This document shows positions 43,970 through 52,020 of a stretch of DNA of 64,000 nt, one piece after another. Both the position numbers and the translations under genes were made by a program. The stretch is from positions 62,001 through 126,000 of the forward strand of contig VFYV01000001.1 of the NCBI GenBank assembly GCA_016871395.1. The letters are read 5' to 3'. Each line of letters opens with the position of its first letter. The stretch's first letter is position 1. The notes below the pieces were generated by a model. The model was not told the DNA's origin, did not search any database, and worked only from the letters and a program-made list of their open reading frames with translations. The stretch comes from Actinomycetota bacterium. GTDB lineage: Bacteria > Actinomycetota > Acidimicrobiia > Acidimicrobiales > Ilumatobacteraceae.

Positions 43970-44377
43970 GTGGCGCGCCGTTCCGGGATCGAGGATCCGC
44001 GGTCTGTGGCCCGGGAGTCGGCGCTCACGTTGCTCTACGAAGCCGAGTCGAAGGGCATAACGCCCGCTGCTGTCGTCGCGGCCCAGGTGATACCGGTCGA
44101 GGAAGTGGTGCGAGTCCTCGTGCTGGGCGTGATGGAGTATCAGCCTCGAATCGACGCGTCGATCACCGATCATTCGACCGGCTGGACGATCGAGCGGATG
44201 CCCGTGTTGGATCGGAACATATTGCGGTTGGCGACCTTCGAATTGATGCACCGTCAGGAGGTCCCCACGGCGGTGATCCTCGATGAAGCGGTGGAGTTGG
44301 CCAAACGTTTCAGCACCGACGATTCCGGTCGCTTCGTGAACGGAGTCCTGTCGGCCATCGCCGCCGACACCCGTTGA
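43970..44377 (+). CDS. nusB: Transcription antitermination factor NusB
   Basis: All-helical protein of 135 residues that binds boxA RNA with NusE in rRNA antitermination. RESALTLLYEAESKG (about residues 16-30), MPVLDRNILRLATFELMH (about 77-94) and VILDEAVELAKRFSTDDSGRFVNGVL (about 101-126) match the family. The GTG start is 1 base after the efp stop. It is the last gene of the alaS cluster; a weak 5-base hairpin (TGACG, GGAAAA, CGTCA at 44375-44390) starts at its stop codon. Confidence 0.93.
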   Translation: MARRSGIEDPRSVARESALTLLYEAESKGITPAAVVAAQVIPVEEVVRVLVLGVMEYQPRIDASITDHSTGWTIERMPVLDRNILRLATFELMHRQEVPTAVILDEAVELAKRFSTDDSGRFVNGVLSAIAADTR

Positions 44378-44392
44378 CGGGAAAACGTCACC

Positions 44393-44839
44393 TCAGTGCA
44401 AGGACTCGGGCCAGGGACCCTTTCCTCGGGCGGCATCGGCGACCTTGGCCAACGTGAATCCCTCGAGGTGTTGGCGCATGTGATCGCCGGTTTGTTTCCA
44501 GATCGCCAACAACACGCATTGGCCCTCGTGGTCGCATGATCCATCTTGATGCGGCTCCCCGAAGTCACCCAACGTGATCGGGCCGTCGACGGCGGAAATG
44601 ATCTCGTTGAGCCGAATTTCACTCGGCGACCGGGCCAGCGTGTAGCCACCCCCCACCCCACGTTTGGAACGAACGAGCCCCGCCCCCTTGAGGGCCAAGA
44701 GAATCTGCTCCAGGTAGGGCTGAGGCAGGCCGGTGCGCTCGGCGATGTCGCGAACCGACGTCGGGCCGGGGTCGTCGGCATGCAGCGTGAGGGACAAGAG
44801 CGCACGGCAGGCATAGTCACCTCGGGTGGACACTCGCAC
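44393..44839 (-). CDS. Rrf2 family transcriptional regulator
   Basis: Winged-helix regulator of 148 residues. VSTRGDYACRALLSLTLHA (about residues 3-21) and the recognition region LPQPYLEQILLALKGAGLV, then SKRGVGGGYTLA, are the Rrf2/IscR signature. In cluster-binding members three Cys follow; here two are present (SCDHEGQC, near residues 100-106), with no third at the usual distance, so cluster binding would need another ligand. The start is GTG 44839 with TACGAT plus 6 bases upstream. It is convergent with nusB. Confidence 0.88.
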   Translation of the reverse strand: MRVSTRGDYACRALLSLTLHADDPGPTSVRDIAERTGLPQPYLEQILLALKGAGLVRSKRGVGGGYTLARSPSEIRLNEIISAVDGPITLGDFGEPHQDGSCDHEGQCVLLAIWKQTGDHMRQHLEGFTLAKVADAARGKGPWPESLH

Positions 44840-44851
44840 ACGTCCATCGTA
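44837..44851 (-). promoter_or_regulatory. Leaderless promoter for the Rrf2 gene: TACGAT, 6 bases, GTG
   Basis: On the minus strand TACGAT (44846-44851) and 6 bases precede the GTG at 44839. This decides between several possible starts in favour of the usual family length. Confidence 0.6.
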
Positions 44852-44909
44852 GGAGGTCGATGAGTGGCTGAAGTGCACCAATGGCTCTGCGATCGGCGAG
44901 GATGTAACC

Positions 44910-46031
44910 GTGACACCGCAGCCGACTCTGCCGGACTATTCGGGCGCGAACCTCTCGGGGATCGTTCCAGGTTGCCTTCTGGCCGGCCCGGGACGACGTC
45001 CGACGTGGTTTCCCGAATCTCTCCAATTCGCGCAGACGATGGTCTTGGTTCTCGTCGACGGACTCGGGTGGAACCAACTGGTCGCCCGGCCTCACCGCGC
45101 ACCGTTCTTGAATTCGCTGGGCGGCGGACCGATCACCACGGTGGGACCCTCGACCACCGCCAGTGCCCTCACCAGTTTGGCCACCGGGGCGACGCCGATC
45201 GAACACGGGATCGTTGGCTACCGGATGGACATGGGTGATGGAGTCATGAACAGTCTTCGATGGACCGTGGGGGACCGCGACATGCGCAAGGTGTTCGAAC
45301 CGGTCACGGTGCAACCGATTCCACCTTTCGCGGGGATCTCGGTACCGGTCGTCAGTCGCGCGGATCTGCAGGAGACTCCGTTCACTTTCGCCCATCTTCG
45401 AGGCTCGCGACCCCACGGATGGCGCTGCGCCAGTTCCATCGTGACCCAGTGTGCTCGTCTCGTGCGCGACGAGGGCCAGACCTTCGTCTACGCGTACTAC
45501 GACGGGCTCGACAAGATCGCCCACGAATGCGGCTTGGGAGAGCACTACGACGATGAACTCTCCTTCGTCGACTGGCTCGTTCGATCGTTGTTCGAGGCTC
45601 TTCCGACCGGCACCTGCTTGGTGGTCACCGCCGACCATGGGCAAGTGAACGTGGGCGACAACGTCATCGAACTGCCGTCTCGATTGTTGGAGCACGTCCA
45701 CCACCAGTCGGGTGAGGGACGGTTCCGCTGGTTGCACGCCAGACATGGTCACGAGGCCGAGCTCGAGCGAATCTGCCGCGACCTCTATTCCGACGTCGCC
45801 TGGGTGGCCAGCAAGGAGCAGGTCGTCGACGAGGCCTGGCTCGGCCCCGCTCCTGGAGGAAGGGGGCAAGATGCCGCCATTCGTCGTCTCGGGAGCGTGG
45901 CCTTGGCGCCCCATACCCCGACGACCTTCCACGATCCTTTGGACTCGGGTCCCTTTGGGCTGATCGGGCGCCATGGCTCGTTGACTCCCGACGAGATGCT
46001 GGTGCCGCTGCTGGCCGTCACTCGTCCATAA
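44910..46031 (+). CDS. Alkaline phosphatase superfamily phosphodiesterase/nucleotide pyrophosphatase
   Basis: Predicted phosphodiesterase of 373 residues in the nucleotide pyrophosphatase branch. LVLVDGLGWN (about residues 46-55) gives the first metal Asp, TVGPSTTASALTSLATG the Thr nucleophile, GIVGYRMD follows, YYDGLDKIAHECG (about 195-207) gives Asp and His ligands, and VVTADHGQV (about 240-248) Asp and His. LHARHGHE carries a further His. No signal peptide is visible, so it is probably cytoplasmic. The substrate is unknown. Confidence 0.85.
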   Translation: MTPQPTLPDYSGANLSGIVPGCLLAGPGRRPTWFPESLQFAQTMVLVLVDGLGWNQLVARPHRAPFLNSLGGGPITTVGPSTTASALTSLATGATPIEHGIVGYRMDMGDGVMNSLRWTVGDRDMRKVFEPVTVQPIPPFAGISVPVVSRADLQETPFTFAHLRGSRPHGWRCASSIVTQCARLVRDEGQTFVYAYYDGLDKIAHECGLGEHYDDELSFVDWLVRSLFEALPTGTCLVVTADHGQVNVGDNVIELPSRLLEHVHHQSGEGRFRWLHARHGHEAELERICRDLYSDVAWVASKEQVVDEAWLGPAPGGRGQDAAIRRLGSVALAPHTPTTFHDPLDSGPFGLIGRHGSLTPDEMLVPLLAVTRP

Positions 46032-46040
46032 TGTGTCATG
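46027..46040 (+). promoter_or_regulatory. Near-leaderless promoter for bpa: CATAAT, 5 bases, ATG
   Basis: CATAAT at 46027-46032 includes the TAA stop of the upstream gene and lies 5 bases before the bpa ATG. Confidence 0.4.
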
Positions 46041-46529
46041 AGCGATCTCCCCATTCACACCCCCGATGAGGTTTTGATCTCCACCTCGGAGTCCGACTCC
46101 AGCGATGTACCCCCGAACGGGAGCATCACCGAGCCGGGCAAGGTGATGCGAATCGGGTCGATGATCAAGCAACTTCTCGAGGAAGCCCGCACGGTGGCCC
46201 TCGACGAACCGAGTCGCGAGCGGCTGGCCGAGATTTACGAACGATCGATCACCGAATTGGCCGAGGCGCTGTCTCCCGATCTGCAACAGGAACTGCGACT
46301 GCTCGCGCTCCCGTTCTCCGGAGAGGCCCCGTCGGAAGCGGAATTGCGGATCGCTCACGCCCAACTGGTGGGCTGGTTGGAGGGTCTGTTCCATGGCATA
46401 CAGGCGACCCTTTTCGCCCAACAGATCGCCGCTCGACAGCAGTTCGACCAAATGCGTCGTCTGGGGCAACCGGATCCCGGTCAGACCGGGCCCTCATCGG
46501 GCGACGAGCGCCCCGGGACCTACCTCTAG
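46038..46529 (+). CDS. bpa: Bacterial proteasome activator Bpa (PafE), DUF2587
   Basis: ATP-independent ring activator of the actinobacterial 20S proteasome, 163 residues. GKVMRIGSMIKQLLEEART (about residues 34-52), ALSPDLQQEL and RIAHAQLVGWLEGLFHGIQA (about 103-122), then LFAQQIAARQQF, match mycobacterial Bpa closely in my memory of it. The four-helix core is preceded by a disordered start. The C-terminus is GTYL, where mycobacterial Bpa ends in GQYL, the motif that docks onto the proteasome. Its presence implies a proteasome elsewhere in this genome. Confidence 0.9.
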   Translation: MSDLPIHTPDEVLISTSESDSSDVPPNGSITEPGKVMRIGSMIKQLLEEARTVALDEPSRERLAEIYERSITELAEALSPDLQQELRLLALPFSGEAPSEAELRIAHAQLVGWLEGLFHGIQATLFAQQIAARQQFDQMRRLGQPDPGQTGPSSGDERPGTYL

Positions 46530-46544
46530 GCGGCTGATACTCTC

Positions 46545-46579
46545 GAATCACAATCGTGTGATTCGGACCGTCGGTCCGA
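46545..46579. promoter_or_regulatory. Two tandem inverted repeats between bpa and dnaE
   Basis: GAATCAC, 6 bases, GTGATTC (46545-46564) is followed directly by TCGGACC, 3 bases, GGTCCGA (46563-46579); the two share two bases. They could be a terminator for bpa, a dnaE leader structure or regulator sites. There is no U-tract. Confidence 0.4.
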
Positions 46580-46636
46580 TCAGACGCACGGCATCGCGGG
46601 TGTTCCCCCGTCCATTCATCGACAAGGAGGTATGAC

Positions 46637-49600
46637 ATGGCCGATTCGTTCGCGCATCTCCACGTTCATACCGAGTATTCGATGCTCGATGGTGCGTCCA
46701 AGCTCGACGAGTTGGTGTCCAAGGCGGTCGAGGATGGCCAGCCCGCCCTCGGAATCACCGACCACGGGAACATGTACGGCATTCTCGAATTCTTCAAGGA
46801 GTGCCGCTCGCAGGGAATCAAACCCATCATCGGGACCGAGGCCTACATGGCCTACGAAACCCGTTTCGAGCGTCCGACAAGACGTGGGTTTATCGACGAC
46901 TCCGGCGGCGACACCGAGGCGGGTCGAAAGCTGTACTACCACCTCACGCTGTTAGCCGAAAACAACGTCGGGTACAAGAACCTGATCAAGCTCTCCAGCC
47001 TGGCTTTCCTGGAGGGCTATTACTACCAGCCCCGCATGGACTGGGAACTCTTGGAACGACACCACGAGGGGCTCATCGCCACCACCGGGTGCCTCGGTGG
47101 TCACGTGCTGCAGTCCCTGTTGCGCGACGACTATGCAGACGCCTTGGCCAAGGCGGCACGGCTGCAGGAGATTTTTGGCAAGGACAATCTGTTCGTCGAG
47201 TTGCAAGACCACGGTATCACCTCGCAAAAACGCACGAACCCCATGCTGCGACGCCTCGCTCATGATCTGGGTGCTCCTCTCCTGGCTACCAATGACTCGC
47301 ACTACACGCATCGCCATGACGCCGATAGTCACGACGCTCTCCTCTGCGTGCAGACCAACTCGCTCAAGAATGACCCGAAGCGGTTTCGCTTCGAAGGTTG
47401 CGAGCACTATCTCAAGACCGCCCAAGAGATGCGTCACATCTTCAGCGAGATACCCGAGGCCTGCGACAACACCTTGTGGATCGCCGAACGCGCCGATGTG
47501 AGTATCGAGTTTGGTAAACCGCAGCTCCCGAGTTTTCCGGTGCCCGAGGGTTTCACCGATGACGCCGCCTATCTCGATCATCTCACCCGCGAGGGAGCGC
47601 GGCGTCGATGGGGTGACAAGCTCGATCCCCGCGTTGTGGAAAGGTTGGCCTACGAGTCCAAGGTCATCGCCGACATGGGATTCGCCTCGTACTTCTTGAT
47701 CGTGTGGGATCTGATCCGTTTCGCTCGTAGCCGCGACATTCGAGTAGGGCCGGGTCGCGGTTCAGCCGCTGGTTGTGCGGTCGCCTATTGCCTCGGAATC
47801 ACGGAAATCGATCCGATTCGTTACGATCTGTTGTTCGAGCGCTTTCTCAATCCGAGTCGAATCTCCATGCCCGACATCGACATGGACTTCGACTCGCGTT
47901 ACCGGGACGACATGATCCGCTACGCGACCGAGACCTACGGCCGCGAACACGTGGCTCAGGTCATTACTTTCAGCACCATCAAGGCCCGTAACGCCGTGCG
48001 CGATGCCGCGCGGGTGTTGGGGCACCCCTATTCCGTGGGAGACCGGCTGGCCAAGGCGATGCCCCCGATGGTGATGGGGCGCGACACGCCTCTGCGATTT
48101 TGTCTGGAGAAACAACCCGCATACGAGAGTGGCTACCAGGCGGCCCAGGAGTTGCGGGACCTCTACGACAGTGACGCGGATTTACGACAGGTCATCGATG
48201 TCGCTAAGGGCCTGGAGGGGTTGCGTCGGTCCACCGGTATCCACGCCGCCGCCGTGGTCATCTCCAAGGAAGAACTCACCGAGTACCTCCCGGTGCAGCG
48301 CAAACCCGAGGCCGGAAGGCCCATCGAGGAGGCACCGGTCACGACCCAGTACGAAATGCACGGCGTCGAAGATCTCGGCCTACTGAAGATGGACTTCCTG
48401 GGGCTCCGAAATCTCGATGTCATCACCGACACGATGGCCCTCGTTCGTAGGAGCGACCCCGACTTCGACGTCGACCGGATCCCTCTCGACGACAAGACGA
48501 CCTTCGAAACACTGGCCCGGGGCGACACGATCGGGGTGTTTCAACTCGAGTCGCCACCCATGCAACAGTTGCTGCGGGCCGTGAACCCGACGTCTTTCGA
48601 TGATATCGCGGCCGTCATCGCCTTGTATCGCCCGGGACCGATGGGCGTGAACATGCACTATGACTTCGCTGATCGGAAGAACGGTCGCAAACCAGTCGAG
48701 TATTTCCACCCCGACGCTCGGGAACTTCTCGGCGACACCTACGGCCTGATGATCTACCAGGAAAAGGTGATGCGAGTGGCGCAGCGCTTTGCCGGTTATT
48801 CGTTGGCCGAGGCCGACAACTTGCGTAAGGCGTGCAGCAAAAAAGTGCGCGAACTCATGAGAAAGGAGCGCTCCAAGTTCGAGCAGGGCTGCGAGGACCA
48901 GGGGTACGGGCGAGTTCTGGGAAAGGAACTGTTCGACATCATCGAAAACTTCGCCGATTATGCCTTTCCCAAGAGTCACGCGTTCGGCTATGGATACATC
49001 TGCTATCAAACGGCGTACCTGAAGGCGAACCATCCCGTTCAGTACTTCGCCGCCTTGCTGACGAGCGTGAAGGCGAATCTCGAAAAGGCGGCGGGTTATC
49101 TCGTCGACGCTCGGGCTCGCGCCATCTCCGTCAAACAGCCCGACATAAACGTTTCCGACGTCGACTTCATCTCCGACACGGAGAATCGTTTGATCTACTT
49201 CGGATTGAGCGCGATCAAGGGTGTCGGGTCCTCGGTCTGCGAGAAAATCGTGGCTCATCGCAAGACTCACGGCTCCTTTTCGTCTTTCCACGACTTCTGC
49301 ATGTCCGTACCGACCGAGTGCCTCAACAAGAAGGGCATCGAATCGTTCATCAAGGCTGGTGCCTTCGATTCGCTGGGGCACACGCGGCAGGGTCTGATGT
49401 TGGTCTTCGAGCAAATCATCGACGACACCATCAGCCGTCGTGCCGAGGCGGATCAAGGGGTCATGAGTCTGTTCGATTCCATCGAGTCGGAACCGGCTCA
49501 GGTTCGATTCGACCTCGACATTCCCATTCCGACCACCGAGTTCGACCAGTCCCTGAAACTCAAGTTCGAGAAGGAACTACTCGGCCTGTACATCAGTGAT

Positions 49601-50158
49601 CACCCTCTGGACGGTCATGAACGGACCTTGCGTCGCCATGCAACCACCGTGACGTCCCTGCTCGCGGAGTCGGAGACGGGGACCGTGGCCACCATCGCGG
49701 GAATCATCACGAAGGTCGAGCGCAAAGTCACCAGAAAGGGTGACCCGATCGCGGTCCTGCAAGTCGACGACCTCCACGGTGGAATCGAGGTCACCGTGTT
49801 CAGCCGCTCTCTTCAACAGCACGGAGACAAGATCGCCGAAGAGTCGATCGTGGCGATCAAGGTTCGGGTGAATCGACAAGCCGGGGACGATCGTACGACC
49901 GTCGCAGCCCTGGAGGTGACCCCCTTGGTGTTGCCAACGCATGCCCCGGAACTGAGATTGAACCTGCCGGCGGTGGCGCTCGATCCAAAGACCGCGTCAC
50001 GTCTCAAGGAGATTTTGTCGGCGTATCCGGGCGACGCCCAAGTTTTCATCCACCTCGGCGGGTCCCGAGTGCTCCGGTTGGGCTCCGAGTTCGCTGTCGA
50101 TGTGGACCGAGTGATTCCCCCGTTGAGGGTGGCCTTCGGGATGGGCGTGATTCGCTGA
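46637..50158 (+). CDS. dnaE: DNA polymerase III alpha subunit (DnaE)
   Basis: Replicative polymerase of 1173 residues. The N-terminal PHP domain starts FAHLHVHTEYSMLDGASKL (about residues 4-22). The palm domain has the two catalytic Asp in PDIDMDFDSRYRDD (about 413-426) and further blocks GRGSAAGCAV, QLESPPMQQLLR and KSHAFGYGYICYQTAYLKANH. A helix-hairpin-helix region and an OB domain (TVATIAGIITKVERK, about 1015-1029) follow. The length fits DnaE1. A strong AAGGAGG Shine-Dalgarno lies 6 bases before the ATG, so the mRNA has a leader of probably 70 bases or more. Confidence 0.96.
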   Translation: MADSFAHLHVHTEYSMLDGASKLDELVSKAVEDGQPALGITDHGNMYGILEFFKECRSQGIKPIIGTEAYMAYETRFERPTRRGFIDDSGGDTEAGRKLYYHLTLLAENNVGYKNLIKLSSLAFLEGYYYQPRMDWELLERHHEGLIATTGCLGGHVLQSLLRDDYADALAKAARLQEIFGKDNLFVELQDHGITSQKRTNPMLRRLAHDLGAPLLATNDSHYTHRHDADSHDALLCVQTNSLKNDPKRFRFEGCEHYLKTAQEMRHIFSEIPEACDNTLWIAERADVSIEFGKPQLPSFPVPEGFTDDAAYLDHLTREGARRRWGDKLDPRVVERLAYESKVIADMGFASYFLIVWDLIRFARSRDIRVGPGRGSAAGCAVAYCLGITEIDPIRYDLLFERFLNPSRISMPDIDMDFDSRYRDDMIRYATETYGREHVAQVITFSTIKARNAVRDAARVLGHPYSVGDRLAKAMPPMVMGRDTPLRFCLEKQPAYESGYQAAQELRDLYDSDADLRQVIDVAKGLEGLRRSTGIHAAAVVISKEELTEYLPVQRKPEAGRPIEEAPVTTQYEMHGVEDLGLLKMDFLGLRNLDVITDTMALVRRSDPDFDVDRIPLDDKTTFETLARGDTIGVFQLESPPMQQLLRAVNPTSFDDIAAVIALYRPGPMGVNMHYDFADRKNGRKPVEYFHPDARELLGDTYGLMIYQEKVMRVAQRFAGYSLAEADNLRKACSKKVRELMRKERSKFEQGCEDQGYGRVLGKELFDIIENFADYAFPKSHAFGYGYICYQTAYLKANHPVQYFAALLTSVKANLEKAAGYLVDARARAISVKQPDINVSDVDFISDTENRLIYFGLSAIKGVGSSVCEKIVAHRKTHGSFSSFHDFCMSVPTECLNKKGIESFIKAGAFDSLGHTRQGLMLVFEQIIDDTISRRAEADQGVMSLFDSIESEPAQVRFDLDIPIPTTEFDQSLKLKFEKELLGLYISDHPLDGHERTLRRHATTVTSLLAESETGTVATIAGIITKVERKVTRKGDPIAVLQVDDLHGGIEVTVFSRSLQQHGDKIAEESIVAIKVRVNRQAGDDRTTVAALEVTPLVLPTHAPELRLNLPAVALDPKTASRLKEILSAYPGDAQVFIHLGGSRVLRLGSEFAVDVDRVIPPLRVAFGMGVIR

Positions 50159-50195
50159 CACGTCGTTTCGTTTCTCGAGTGGACCAAGTGGCAGA

Positions 50196-50900
50196 ATGAG
50201 GTGGTCGGAGGATCGTCCTTCGATGTTGGGAGCACAGGTTCGAATGTCGGTGGCGGTCGAGACGCGGGATTGTGCGGCCCTCTCCGAGGCCGAAATCGAG
50301 GACATGGTCGCCATGGGCGGCGCCTTCGACCTCGGTCGTCTGCAAAAGGCCAAGGAGGAGTGGGTTCTGTGCACCACGGCCACCGAATCCGGCAAACTCC
50401 ACGGGTTCACATTTTCGACGCTCGAACGGATCGGGGGCACGCCGTGCGTCCTGATCGGACTTCTGAGCGTGAAACGGTCGGGAAAACGCGATGTGGTTCT
50501 GAAAGGGCTGATGGCCGAGGCGTTCCACCGGGCCCTGATGGCTTTCCCCGACGAAGACGTCGTGGTCGGAAGTCGTTTCGTCTCCGCCGGAGGTTTGGAT
50601 GCCTTCAAGCAATTGAGCCAGCCAATCCCGAGACCGGGACATCGAGCGGTCGGCGAGGAGCGCGCCTGGGGGCGTCGACTCGCTCGTCGCTTCGGGGTCG
50701 ATGCTCACTACGACGAGAAGACCTTCATCGTCGGCAAGAAGGGACAATCCGGCTTCCTCGATCACGAATCATCCAAGCCGGAGAAGATCGCTCCGGATAT
50801 CGCGGGCATGTTCCGCGAGGTCAAGTCCGAGGTCGGGGGTTCATTGATCGTGCATGGCTGGACCATGGCCGAGGATCTGGCCAAACTCGGGCGCCGCTGA
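50196..50900 (+). CDS. Conserved hypothetical protein
   Basis: Not recognised with confidence. It is a soluble alpha/beta protein of 234 residues with alternating strands and helices; ERIGGTPCVLIGLLSVKRS (about residues 89-107), then DVVLKGLMAEAFHRALMAFP, recalls a GNAT acetyltransferase-like core, and a C-terminal helical tail follows. Three in-frame Met codons (50196, 50223, 50244) are possible starts and none has a clear promoter or Shine-Dalgarno signal. It lies 4 bases before a nitroreductase gene, probably in the same transcript. Confidence 0.55.
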   Translation: MRWSEDRPSMLGAQVRMSVAVETRDCAALSEAEIEDMVAMGGAFDLGRLQKAKEEWVLCTTATESGKLHGFTFSTLERIGGTPCVLIGLLSVKRSGKRDVVLKGLMAEAFHRALMAFPDEDVVVGSRFVSAGGLDAFKQLSQPIPRPGHRAVGEERAWGRRLARRFGVDAHYDEKTFIVGKKGQSGFLDHESSKPEKIAPDIAGMFREVKSEVGGSLIVHGWTMAEDLAKLGRR

Positions 50901-50904
50901 GGCC

Positions 50905-51504
50905 GTGTCCGACGACCTGACGTCCATCATCCGGCGTCGCCGCATGACTCGATCGTTCGCTGGTGGACCCTCGACTGAGGAACTCGTCGACCTCTGTGAC
51001 GTCGCGCGTCGCGCGCCCTCGGCGGGATTTGCTCAGGGTTCCCATTTCCTCGTCCTCGACGGTGCCGACAAGGACCGGTTCTTCGAGACATCGGGAGCCG
51101 GTGAATGGTTCGCACAACGGGCCCCGGGGGTCCGAGACTGCAGCCAGGTCGTTCTGGTGCTTGCCGATCCCGACGCGTACACCTCGCGGTATGCCGAGGC
51201 CGACAAGGTCGAACTCGGGTTGGTCCAACGCGAGTCGTGGTCCTGCCCCTTTTGGCTGACGGATGCGGCCATGGCCGCTCAGAACCTACTTCTGCTCCTC
51301 GAGGAGCGCCGGTGGGGGGCTTTGTTGTTCGGGCTGTACGGACCCCGCCAGACAAGCCTGGACCCCTTCGGGATTCCCCCGACGATCGAGTGTGTCGGCG
51401 TCATCGCCGTCGGGAGCCGGAGCCCCGATGACCAACCCACCGGATCGGCGACCCGCCGTGCGCGTCGACCGGCCGCCGAGGTGATCCATCGGGGGTCGTG
51501 GTGA
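50905..51504 (+). CDS. Nitroreductase family protein, second
   Basis: FMN-dependent oxidoreductase-like protein of 199 residues from GTG 50905. IIRRRRMTRSFAGGPSTEEL (about residues 7-26) and RRAPSAGFAQGSHFLVLDG (about 33-51) match the family N-terminus, and LTDAAMAAQNLLLLLEERRWGALLFGLYG (about 113-141) is the central FMN and dimer helix. The C-terminal tail is basic. The substrate is unknown. It is about 30 percent similar by eye to the one at 19668 in the N-terminal motifs only. Confidence 0.82.
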   Translation: MSDDLTSIIRRRRMTRSFAGGPSTEELVDLCDVARRAPSAGFAQGSHFLVLDGADKDRFFETSGAGEWFAQRAPGVRDCSQVVLVLADPDAYTSRYAEADKVELGLVQRESWSCPFWLTDAAMAAQNLLLLLEERRWGALLFGLYGPRQTSLDPFGIPPTIECVGVIAVGSRSPDDQPTGSATRRARRPAAEVIHRGSW

Positions 51505-51573
51505 ACAGGTGGGTTACCGTCGAGATCGTCATGGAGTCTAAGGTTCGAGGGTCAGCGCGCCTCGGGAGTGAAC

Positions 51574-51969
51574 ATGCCGACTCAGATCCCTCACGTCAGT
51601 TACCTCGAACTGGGTGATCGTCCTCACCTCGTGGCCCACGAGTGCGTCGCATGCGGGGCGAGGTTTTTCGACCGTCGTAACGCCTGCGCCAACTGTTTCG
51701 GCACGGAATTCCGCAAGGCGATGGTGGCCACCGAGGGAGTGTTGAGGGCCTTCACGATCGTGGCCTTCGCCGCCCCGGGCGTGCCGGTGCCCTTCGTAGC
51801 CGGGATCGTCGATTGTGCGGGCACGAGCGTGCGCGCCAACGTCATCAACGTCGACCCCACCCCCGAAAAGGTTGCCCTCGGCATGAAGGTTCGCTTGACC
51901 ACGTACAGCCTCGGCGTCGACGACGAGGGTGTCGAGGCCGTCGGATTCGGCTTCGAACCCGCCCCCTGA
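51574..51969 (+). CDS. Zn-ribbon and OB-fold (DUF35) acyl-CoA-associated protein
   Basis: Protein of 131 residues with a rubredoxin-like zinc ribbon, CVACGARFFDRRNACANC (C-x2-C, 11 residues, C-x2-C; about 26-43), followed by an OB fold with RAFTIVAFAAPGVPVPF. DUF35 proteins pair with thiolase-like enzymes and may hand acyl-CoA to them, as in archaeal HMG-CoA and actinobacterial sterol or ketone pathways. The thiolase gene follows after 51 bases. I prefer ATG 51574, with CGGGAG 5 bases before it, over GTG 51568. Confidence 0.85.
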   Translation: MPTQIPHVSYLELGDRPHLVAHECVACGARFFDRRNACANCFGTEFRKAMVATEGVLRAFTIVAFAAPGVPVPFVAGIVDCAGTSVRANVINVDPTPEKVALGMKVRLTTYSLGVDDEGVEAVGFGFEPAP

Positions 51970-51985
51970 CCAGCACCCACTCTCG

Positions 51986-51991
51986 TAATCT
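51986..51991 (+). promoter_or_regulatory. Candidate -10 for the thiolase gene
   Basis: TAATCT, 29 bases before the thiolase ATG; an AAAGGA Shine-Dalgarno lies between them, so this is a leadered transcript. Confidence 0.4.
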
Positions 51992-52020
51992 CGACAAAGA
52001 CAACGACCAAAGGAACCAAC

